Source: a virus | Reading direction: 5' to 3' (one strand) | IMG/VR virus record: IMGVR_UViG_3300049048_000040 | Coordinates: 1 to 33,688 of that record | DNA length: 33,688 bases | Shown here: positions 27,778-33,688 of the stretch, piece by piece | How positions within the stretch are numbered: position 1 is the stretch's first letter | Layout of the letters: the number at the start of each line of letters is the position of its first letter | Notes under the pieces: generated by a model | The model's database searches: none | Told to the model about the DNA's origin: nothing | What the model saw: only the letters and a program-made list of their open reading frames with translations | Program-made: the position numbers and the translations under genes

Positions 27778-27809
27778 CGCGGCCCGCCGTGGCTAGACGA
27801 CGGGCCGCG
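27778..27809. terminator. Hairpin downstream of the capsid gene
   Basis: CGCGGCCCG (27778-27786) pairs perfectly with CGGGCCGCG (27801-27809) around a 14-base loop. It lies 24 bases after the major capsid stop. Partial termination or protection of the capsid message from decay would give more capsid than neck protein. Confidence 0.6.
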
Positions 27810-27832
27810 ATGCGCTGTGGGGCGGGGTCGGA

Positions 27833-29350
27833 TCAGGTGACGTTCAGCATCCGGAAGGCGCCGTCGTTCACGCTGTCCGCGCCGACGCGGAAGTACGCGT
27901 ACCAGCCGCGCTGACCCGTGGGGCGCCGGTTCGCGCCGAACAGGTGGGGGATGAACTCGACCTGGAAGCCGACCCGGTCCGTGATGACGTAGTTCTCGAA
28001 GTCACCGAAGATCAGGGCCAGGTTGTCCTCGGTCGCCGTGATGGACCCGTCCATCGCCTCGGCCTCGTACGCCGGGCGGCCGACGAGCTCGGCGGGCAGA
28101 CCGTTGCCGACGCGCTCCCACAGGCCCGCGCCGCCGCTGGTGTCGAACTGGCGGACGCGGTTGTAGATGGCGCGGTTGGCGAGCCAGGACGCCGACCCGC
28201 GGTAGCGGGCGGGCAGCGCGCTGTCCAGGCCGTACACGTCACCGATGGCGAACGTGTCCGCCGTGGCGGACGCGACGACCGAGCCGGTGCCGGTGAGGGC
28301 CGTCACGATGCCGGTGGGCTGACCCGAGCCGGTGCCCGTGACGAACGCCTGCGACTCGATCGTGTCCTTGCCGAACGCGAGCAGCCGGCCGACCTCGGTG
28401 GTGGCGTTCGCCGCGTCGGCCAGCGCCTCGATCGAGATCGGGACGAAGCCCTGCGCCTTGTGGTTGGCGATGCTGGGCTGAGCGAAGGTCGGGGTGTCGT
28501 CGGACACCTCGGTGGCCTCCGCGTCCCAGGAGAAGGACACCGCGCCGGCCGACACGCCGTTCCAGACGTCGCCCGTGGCGACGACCTGACGGGCGATGTT
28601 GCGGACCTGGTTGCGCGAGCCGTTGCTCGTGATGATGACGGTCGGGTCGAGCTGGAAGGGCACCAGGTAGCCGCCCGCGTTGTCCGTGAGGGACATCGCG
28701 CGGAACGCCTCGTTGGCCCGCTCCACGGCGCGGGACACGTCCGTGGTCAGGTTCGGCTGGTGCGGGTTGCGGGCCGTCTTGGAGAAGGCGCGCATGTACG
28801 CCGGGTCGGACGAGGCGAGCGCGTACCGGGCCAGCTTGCCGTCGCGGTCGGGCGTCTCCTCGAGGATCCGAGCAGCAGCCGAACGGACGCTGTCGTTGGC
28901 GCCGGGCATCTTCTCCACGGCGTCCAGGGCGCGGGACCGGATCTCGGACACGACGGACTCGCCGTCCCGACCGTAGGTGCGCATGTTGGTCAGGTCCCAG
29001 GGGTTGCGGCGGGACTTGTCCTCGGCAGAGCGCACGTCGGCCATCGGGTCGACGTCGTACGAGTTGTCGGCGGCCTGCACGGCGCGCACACCCTCGTCCA
29101 CGCGGACGCGGGGAGCGGTGGTGCCGTCGAAGGCGCTGCGGATCTCGGCCAGGTCGGCCTTCCGCTCCAGCTCCTTCTTGTGCTCGCGGAGGTTGACGAA
29201 CTCGGTCTTGAGCCCGTCCCAGCGGACCTCGTCGCTCTCGTCGAGGTCGTCGCGCTTGGACAGCCGCTCGATCTCGTCGCGGACGTCCTTCATGCGGGCC
29301 ACGGTCTGCTCGTGCGTCAGCTCGAGCCCCGGCTTGGTGTCGTCGGACAT
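27833..29350 (-). CDS. HK97-fold major capsid protein with N-terminal delta domain
   Basis: 505 residues from the ATG at 29350; GAGGAG is six bases away, favouring it over the ATG at 29356. Residues 1-75 are a charged coiled coil (LTHEQTVARMKDVRDEIERLSKRDDLDESDEVRWDGLKTEFVNLREHKKELERKADLAEI), the scaffold-like delta domain normally cleaved by the prohead protease. The capsid domain follows: SRAVERANEAFRAMSLTDNAGGYLVPFQLDPTVI, GGYLVP being the usual N-arm junction, then FSWDAEATEVSDDTPTFAQPSIANHKAQGFVPISIEAL and TGSGQPTGIVTAL. Ends in HLFGANRRPTGQRGWYAYFRVGADSV. All features agree with HK97-type self-scaffolding capsids. Confidence 0.95.
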   Translation of the reverse strand: MSDDTKPGLELTHEQTVARMKDVRDEIERLSKRDDLDESDEVRWDGLKTEFVNLREHKKELERKADLAEIRSAFDGTTAPRVRVDEGVRAVQAADNSYDVDPMADVRSAEDKSRRNPWDLTNMRTYGRDGESVVSEIRSRALDAVEKMPGANDSVRSAAARILEETPDRDGKLARYALASSDPAYMRAFSKTARNPHQPNLTTDVSRAVERANEAFRAMSLTDNAGGYLVPFQLDPTVIITSNGSRNQVRNIARQVVATGDVWNGVSAGAVSFSWDAEATEVSDDTPTFAQPSIANHKAQGFVPISIEALADAANATTEVGRLLAFGKDTIESQAFVTGTGSGQPTGIVTALTGTGSVVASATADTFAIGDVYGLDSALPARYRGSASWLANRAIYNRVRQFDTSGGAGLWERVGNGLPAELVGRPAYEAEAMDGSITATEDNLALIFGDFENYVITDRVGFQVEFIPHLFGANRRPTGQRGWYAYFRVGADSVNDGAFRMLNVT

Positions 29351-29360
29351 TGCCATCTCC

Positions 29361-30146
29361 TCAGATGTGGTTTCGGGAGTGCGCGAGGAACGCGGCCATC
29401 TCTGCGGCCACGTCGCGCTTGGGGGTGGTGGACGAGACGCCGGGGCTTGCCTGCGTGTCGTCAGAACCGTCCGGGTGGTCTGTGTCGACCTGCGCGGAAC
29501 GTTCCTCGTCCTCGGGGTGGCCTGTGTCGACCTGCGCCTCGGGCGAAGGAGTCTCGGGGGTGGGCTCGGCCGCCTCGACGGCGCGGAGCTCCTGGGCGTA
29601 CCGAGCGGCACGGGCGCGGACGCTCGCGGTCGTCTCGGCGTAGGCGGGGAACACGACCGGACCGAGCTCGGGGACGCGGAGCTCGATCAGCTCACGCATC
29701 GGGATGCCGTCGTCCGTGTCGTGGTCCCAGGCGTCGCGCTGGACCTCGAACCGGAACGACATGCCGTTGATCGACCCCGACGCGATGGCCTCACGCACAG
29801 GGGCGAAGAACTCGCCCGAGTGCAGGCGGGCGGAGACGTACACGCCCTGCTCGTCCTCGCGGGCCTCGCGGATCATGCCGATCGGAATGGAGCCGATCAG
29901 GGGGTGCTGGCCGTGGTCGAACTGGAGCACCGGGGTGCGGAGGCTCAGCGACTTGCGGAACGCGCCGCGGCGGATCTGCTCGCGGAACCGGCCCTCCCAC
30001 GAGTCGATGAGCGTCGGCGCGTCCCAGACGGCGGCGTAGCCCTCGAAGGACAGGCCGTCGCCGTTCTCCTCGGCGCGGGTGACGGTGATCGGGACCGAAC
30101 GCACGACGTCAAGTCGCGCAGCGGTCCTCTCGACCTCTGCTGTCAT
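29361..30146 (-). CDS. HK97 prohead protease
   Basis: 261 residues from the ATG at 30146, overlapping the portal stop (ATGA). Motifs of the U35 family: LSFEGYAAVWDAPTLI at 33-47, FREQIRRGAFRKSLS, PVLQFDHGQHPLIGS with the catalytic His, then GEFFAPVREAIASGSINGMSFRF, in which the conserved Ser lies in SGSINGMS, and LIELRVPELGPVVFPAYAET. It cleaves the capsid delta domain during maturation. The acidic C-terminal tail contains a duplicated AQVDTxHP segment from two 23-base repeats 42 bases apart. Ends ten bases upstream of the capsid ATG. Confidence 0.9.
   Translation of the reverse strand: MTAEVERTAARLDVVRSVPITVTRAEENGDGLSFEGYAAVWDAPTLIDSWEGRFREQIRRGAFRKSLSLRTPVLQFDHGQHPLIGSIPIGMIREAREDEQGVYVSARLHSGEFFAPVREAIASGSINGMSFRFEVQRDAWDHDTDDGIPMRELIELRVPELGPVVFPAYAETTASVRARAARYAQELRAVEAAEPTPETPSPEAQVDTGHPEDEERSAQVDTDHPDGSDDTQASPGVSSTTPKRDVAAEMAAFLAHSRNHI
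29473..29537 (-). repeat. Imperfect 42-bp tandem repeat in the protease tail
   Basis: A 23-base sequence at 29473-29495 recurs at 29515-29537 with one mismatch. The 42-base period is 14 codons and gives two copies of AQVDTxHP in the acidic C-terminus. It may vary in copy number between relatives. Confidence 0.6.
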
Positions 30147-31471
30147 GAGTCGTTCCCTTCGGTCAGAGCGGGGGTTCCGGGGTTCGCGCCGGCCGCCTGG
30201 AGCTGGACGCTGTAGAGGCCGCTGTGGACGAGCAGGCCGAAGTCGCCGGACATGACCGCGCGGGACACCGACTCGGCGGTGTAGCCCGCATCGACGAGCG
30301 TCCGCATGGTGTTGGCCTGCAACTGCGCGATCTCCGCGGCGTCCTTGGAGTCCTCGCGCAGGAACGGGATGTCCCGCGCGTCGTACCAGAGGCGAGACGA
30401 GGCGTCGGGGGCCGGGACCAGCATCTCGAGCGAGCCCGCCACGTTGCTCCACAGCGGGTGCAGGGTGCCGTCAGCGAACCGACGACGCGCCTGGCCGTAG
30501 TTGGAGTACGTCGCGGAGTCCAGGCCCTCGGACAGACCCACCAGGATCGGGGGCACGCCGGCAGCCGCGGCGATGCGCGTCTCACCGGCAGCCTGCACCG
30601 CACGGAAGTCGATCGACTTGAGGTCGGAGCCGACCACCGTGGCGTCGACACCGCCGCCGAGGTGCATCGTCTTGTACGCGTTGTCGCTGCCCTCGTGCTC
30701 GGCGTACATCACGGCGGCGAACTTCTTGACCTGGTCCGCGTTCATCCGCTCCGGATAGGAGACGACCATGTTGGGCGTCGCGGCGTTCTCGAAGAACTTC
30801 CGCTTGTGGTGCGTCATCAGGTCGTCGGCGGCCATCTCGCGGACCACCGGCGTCATCCACGACATGCCGCGGAAGTCCGCGATCGGGTCAGGGTTCGGCG
30901 CGAAGTGCGCGACGTCCTGCCGGCGCAGCGGGATCATCTGGTCCGCGCCGCCACGGTTACCGTCGCGCCAGTACGCGTAACCCAGCTTCTCCCAGCCGAC
31001 ACCCGACGCGCGCTCACGCAGGACGATGTCGACCCAGTCCGGCCGCAGGCGCACCAGCGTGCTGCCCTCGCGGATCCAGTACGAGTTCCCCGCCAGGTCC
31101 GTGTCGAGCAGGATCCGCGTCAGGAGATCCTGTGTCGTGCCGCCCGGCCAAGGGCGCTCGAGCAGTCCCAGCGACTGCTGGCCGAACAGCTCCGACGCGC
31201 GGCCGTTCAGCAGCCGCTGGAAGGTGAAGCGGGCAGCCGAGAACGTCTGGAGGCGCACCGCGATGCACGCGAACATCACGCTGTTGTTGGCGTAGCGGCT
31301 CGCGTGACCCAGGAACGTGTCGGGGGCCACCTGCACCGTCGTGCCGTCCGCCAGCGTCTGCTGGAGCGTCTGCCCGTACAGGCTCGACTGGATGTCCTGG
31401 ATGTACATCTCCAGGCTGTAGGACCGCTGCGGCGACGGGGCGCGACCGATCAGACGGTCGAGCAGCGTCAC
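30143..31471 (-). CDS. HK97-type portal protein
   Basis: 442 residues from the GTG at 31471, overlapping the TGA of the small membrane protein gene. Typical portal stretches are NSVMFACIAVRLQTFSAARFTFQRL near residue 62, LLDTDLAGNSYWIRE, MSWMTPVVREMAADDLMTHHKRKFFENAATPNMVVSYPE and AAGVPPILVGLSEGLDSATYSNYGQARRRFADGTLHPLW. These match the HK97 family wing, stem and crown order. It forms the dodecameric DNA gate at one head vertex and docks the terminase. Ends with the protease gene coupled. Confidence 0.95.
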   Translation of the reverse strand: MTLLDRLIGRAPSPQRSYSLEMYIQDIQSSLYGQTLQQTLADGTTVQVAPDTFLGHASRYANNSVMFACIAVRLQTFSAARFTFQRLLNGRASELFGQQSLGLLERPWPGGTTQDLLTRILLDTDLAGNSYWIREGSTLVRLRPDWVDIVLRERASGVGWEKLGYAYWRDGNRGGADQMIPLRRQDVAHFAPNPDPIADFRGMSWMTPVVREMAADDLMTHHKRKFFENAATPNMVVSYPERMNADQVKKFAAVMYAEHEGSDNAYKTMHLGGGVDATVVGSDLKSIDFRAVQAAGETRIAAAAGVPPILVGLSEGLDSATYSNYGQARRRFADGTLHPLWSNVAGSLEMLVPAPDASSRLWYDARDIPFLREDSKDAAEIAQLQANTMRTLVDAGYTAESVSRAVMSGDFGLLVHSGLYSVQLQAAGANPGTPALTEGNDS

Positions 31472-31629
31472 GAGCGGCCACCGCGGCGCATGTCCTCACC
31501 CAACGGGAAGCCAGCCACGACAGCAGAGCCACCGAGCACAGCCAGACCCAGGGCGGGCGTCACGAGCCAGCCGGCGACCGTGAGGCACAGGACGCCGAAC
31601 GCGAGAAGCGAGAGGTTCACCAGGCGCAC
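31468..31629 (-). CDS. Small membrane protein between terminase and portal (53 aa)
   Basis: GTG at 31629 with GAGGGGAGC upstream, 13 bases after the terminase stop, and a TGA overlapping the portal GTG. It begins MRLVNLSLLAFGVLCLTVAG and has two hydrophobic segments at about residues 4-21 and 24-41, then a basic end DMRRGGRS. Similarly placed tiny membrane genes occur between terminase and portal in actinophages. Without it there would be a 170-base gap. Function unknown. Confidence 0.6.
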   Translation of the reverse strand: MRLVNLSLLAFGVLCLTVAGWLVTPALGLAVLGGSAVVAGFPLGEDMRRGGRS

Positions 31630-31642
31630 GTGGTTGCTCCCC

Positions 31643-33100
31643 TCACGTGTAGAAGACGACGGGATCCGAGTCCCAGTTGGTGTAGACGCCCCACGCCGCC
31701 AAGACGGCGGACATCAGGGCCGGAACCGCGCTCGACGACTTGGAGCGGTCCAGGGCCATCCGGTCACCGACCTTGCGAGTGACCGCGCCCGCGACGGCGC
31801 TGTTCAGCAGCTCGTCACCGGGATGCTGCACGCGGCTCGACGTGACCTCACCGACGAACCGCGACCAGGCGTCCATGACCATCCCGGACTGGAGCGCGTT
31901 GAACCGGACCCCGGCCTTCATCAGGTCCGGGATCACCTGCGCAACCGGGCCGTACGTGTCGACGTTCACCGCGACCGGGTCATGACGCTCGATCAGGTCC
32001 AGCAGCGCCTCGACACCCTGCGTGACGTCCAGGCCCTCGGCGGCAACCTCGACGGCCACCGCGTCCTCGACACGCCAGGCGCGCGAGATGACCCAGCGGT
32101 CACCCCATGCGTCCAGAGACAGTGCGAGCGGGCTACCGGGCGGCAGGGGCGGCTCACGGTAGGCCGCGGACCACTTCTCGGCAGACAGTGCCGTCTCGCC
32201 AGCCAGAACCGGGGGCAGCCACACGCCGAACCGCTCACGTGCGTACGACTGGCCTAGACGCTTGCGTTCCTTCTCGGCCGCCTGCGGACTGATGCGGACG
32301 CCCATCGCCGGGTTGCAGGCGTACAGCAGATCCTCGTCGTCCAGCATCTCCGGGGCGTAGATGCCCGTCGCGTCCGGCTTGAGGTCAGCACCCCAGTCCA
32401 TCCAGACCAGGTCGTCGTCGCCACGCTCGCCCGCATCCTTGAGGCTGTAGCACCACGCGGCCGGGTTGTCGGGCGGCGTGCCGAAGTACCAGATCTGCGG
32501 ACCCGGAACCTCCATCGACCGAGCCGAGATTGTTGGCAGGATCGCGGCCATCTGAGCCTCGGTGAGCTCCTGCGCCTCGTCGAGGATGAGCAGGTCGCCC
32601 GTGAATCCACGAAGCGCCGAACGCGACCGGGTGTTGAACTGGACGCGCCGGCCATCCTTGAGCTCGATGCGCTGTTCGCCCGAGCCCTCGTAGATGCGGC
32701 GGACCCGTTTCATCAGGTGCGGCGAGTCCTGCACCAGCGCCTTGAGTCGCTGGAAGCCCTGCTGAGCCGTGCGGTACTCGTGCGCAGACCAGACGACCAG
32801 CTTGGCGCCGAACAGGAACAGGTGCGCGAGGACGACCGCCTCGATGACGCCGCCCTTGCCGTTCTGCCGCGGCACCCACAGGGCCACCTCAGACGCAGCC
32901 CAGCGACCGTCCGCCTTCTCGCCCAGGCCGTGCTCGACGACTAGCGCCTGCCACTCGTCCAACGTCAGCCCCGACGCGGCGGCCAGAGCCTCAGCGTCGG
33001 GGCCGGACGAGACGACGAACGGCTGACTAGCGAGAGTCCGCGGCGCCTGACTGCCGCGACGCACGGGCGCTGGCGATCTGGTCAAGCGCGTCACCCTCAT
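31643..33100 (-). CDS. terL: Terminase large subunit
   Basis: 485 residues from the ATG at 33100; a GTG at 33064 (VRRGSQAPRTL) is an equally possible start. The ATPase has a Walker A variant ALWVPRQNGKG (Lys82), an adenine-binding section GLTLDEWQ near 44-51, and Walker B LLILDEAQEL with D174 and E175. Further motifs include WYFGTPPDNPAAW (motif III) and nuclease acidic positions in ALSLDAWGDRWVIS and VNVDTYGPVAQVIPDLM. It cuts and packages phage DNA. It overlaps the end of the small subunit gene by about 74 bases, unusually long and another reason to doubt the first ATG. Confidence 0.95.
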   Translation of the reverse strand: MRVTRLTRSPAPVRRGSQAPRTLASQPFVVSSGPDAEALAAASGLTLDEWQALVVEHGLGEKADGRWAASEVALWVPRQNGKGGVIEAVVLAHLFLFGAKLVVWSAHEYRTAQQGFQRLKALVQDSPHLMKRVRRIYEGSGEQRIELKDGRRVQFNTRSRSALRGFTGDLLILDEAQELTEAQMAAILPTISARSMEVPGPQIWYFGTPPDNPAAWCYSLKDAGERGDDDLVWMDWGADLKPDATGIYAPEMLDDEDLLYACNPAMGVRISPQAAEKERKRLGQSYARERFGVWLPPVLAGETALSAEKWSAAYREPPLPPGSPLALSLDAWGDRWVISRAWRVEDAVAVEVAAEGLDVTQGVEALLDLIERHDPVAVNVDTYGPVAQVIPDLMKAGVRFNALQSGMVMDAWSRFVGEVTSSRVQHPGDELLNSAVAGAVTRKVGDRMALDRSKSSSAVPALMSAVLAAWGVYTNWDSDPVVFYT

Positions 33101-33518
33101 CCTCGTCAGAGCCGGTCGGAGTAGCCGCCCGGATCTCAGAGGCCAGAGAGCGCAACGTGTTCGCCTGTTGGCGCGCCTCGACCATCGCGCCGTTGACCGC
33201 GACCGTCATCAGCTGCGACCCCTCGGGCAGGTCCAGGCGGAACCACTCGTCCTCGGCGCCACGCAGCAGGCCGTCCAGGCGGTCAAGTCGGTCGACGATC
33301 CGGCACGCCTCGAGCGCGAGACGGCGGGCGAGCGGCGGCAAGGGCGACTCGGTCAGCTCAGCGAGCAGAGCAGCGCCGGCTGCGGCCAGCGGTTCGGGCG
33401 GCAGGGTGACCTTCACGGCACCAAGTGCATCCGGGCACTTGCCAGGGAGGCACTGACTGTGATCGTCACGGCGGTGAGCGCGCAGACGAGCCTGTCGGAG
33501 GGCAGCGGAGTCGGCCAC
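33027..33518 (-). CDS. Terminase small subunit-like protein
   Basis: 163 residues from the GTG at 33518, with GGAGGT five bases upstream. The N-terminus has ALRQARLRAHRRDDHSQCLPGKCPDALG, a basic stretch then a Cys pair. The rest is helical (PPLARRLALEACRIVDRLDRLDGLLRGAEDEWFRLDLPEG) with the ending VEARQQANTLRSLASEIRAA, frequent in actinophage small terminases. Position before the large subunit supports the call. It should bind the packaging site at 33540-33688 just upstream of its gene. Confidence 0.8.
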   Translation of the reverse strand: MADSAALRQARLRAHRRDDHSQCLPGKCPDALGAVKVTLPPEPLAAAGAALLAELTESPLPPLARRLALEACRIVDRLDRLDGLLRGAEDEWFRLDLPEGSQLMTVAVNGAMVEARQQANTLRSLASEIRAATPTGSDEDEGDALDQIASARASRQSGAADSR

Positions 33519-33539
33519 GCGGCACCTCCGAAACTCTGA

Positions 33540-33688
33540 GAACTTCCCGCGTAGCCAGCGGCGATCACACAGCGCGACGAAACAGGGTCCAGCGGCGAGG
33601 CCCTGACCTGCGGGTTTGCGGCGTCACGTCACGGCCCGTGACCACTGAACGGACAGAAATCCCGCATAGGGGCGGCAGTCCGCAGCCC
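33540..33688. other. Non-coding candidate cos/packaging region
   Basis: This stretch precedes the small terminase gene and has no supported gene of its own. CCAGCGGCGA occurs at 33555-33564 and 33589-33598, 34 bases apart, and GTCACGG-C-CCGTGAC is a perfect palindrome at 33628-33642. Such repeats near the terminase are typical of cos-site binding elements. A sticky-end sequence cannot be picked out. If the window ends join, the left-edge gene would end inside it at 33624. Confidence 0.5.

Noticed and set aside
27944-29770. Rightward open frame of 608 codons antisense to the capsid gene
   Set aside because: Same reason: low-complexity product, no ribosome site, and a certain HK97 capsid gene on the other strand.
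30224-32257. Long rightward open frame of 677 codons antisense to portal and terminase
   Set aside because: Its product is compositionally biased (Arg, Val, His, Gly) and without motifs; the opposite strand encodes clear portal and terminase proteins. High GC makes stop codons rare in such antisense frames.
1-33688. CRISPR array, insertion sequence or transposase
   Set aside because: No regularly spaced identical repeats of suitable length, no transposase-like DDE or serine recombinase motif and no terminal inverted repeats were seen.

Overview
This 33.7 kb, very GC-rich window reads as an essentially complete genome of a small temperate siphovirus of a high-GC actinobacterium. The evidence is gene content: an HK97-type head module, a long non-contractile tail module with tape measure and frameshifted chaperone, an M15-peptidase lysis cassette, a tyrosine integrase, an excisionase-like protein and a Cro/C1-type repressor. 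The frequent GTG starts, 1-4 bp gene overlaps and near absence of AT-rich promoters are typical of actinophages. No ribosomal, metabolic or other host gene is present. Phage genes flank the integrase on both sides, so this is the excised (linear or circular) form or a complete phage contig rather than an integrated prophage with host flanks.

Layout, left to right: (1) 1-5794, leftward early operon. From the promoter outward it holds an excisionase-like HTH protein, a GIY-YIG nuclease-like protein, several tiny proteins and a zinc ribbon, then two strong hairpins (4188-4289), then unknowns, a RecE-type exonuclease, a RecT-type annealing protein and more small unknowns. The last of these runs off the left edge. 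(2) 5795-8500, lysis/lysogeny switch: repeated operator-like sites, rightward repressor (5963-6355), leftward integrase (6633-7955), and an attP-like region with a tRNA 3'-half mimic (8319-8352) bracketed by integrase arm-type repeats. (3) 8500-11021, a rightward accessory operon: lipoprotein, two small membrane proteins, DUF6221-like protein and unknowns, closed by a terminator at 11048-11086. (4) 33518 down to 11204, the leftward late region: small and large terminase, a small membrane protein, portal, prohead protease, major capsid, head-tail connectors, major tail protein, tail chaperones with a -1 frameshift, tape measure, distal tail and other minor tail proteins, M15 endolysin, holin, a coiled-coil membrane protein, an HTH protein and a DEDD exonuclease with a zinc ribbon. 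Two rightward genes interrupt it at 14457-15633: a small basic protein and a SAM-dependent methyltransferase. (5) 33540-33688, non-coding, with repeats suggesting the cos/packaging region.

The parts fit a standard programme. The repressor probably acts on the repeated GACsTTGGT sites to silence the leftward operon. After induction the excisionase-like protein and integrase would excise the phage, RecE/RecT would handle recombination and circularisation, and host machinery would replicate it, since no phage polymerase, primase or helicase is visible. Late genes then build the virion and lyse the cell. The 8500-11021 cluster is the likeliest place for prophage-expressed or superinfection functions.

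I see no CRISPR array, insertion sequence, rRNA or complete tRNA. The points that most deserve follow-up are the operator family, the att architecture, the -1 frameshift site, the methyltransferase, the exonuclease-zinc ribbon protein, and the continuity of the left-edge reading frame into the right edge, which suggests the contig ends join.
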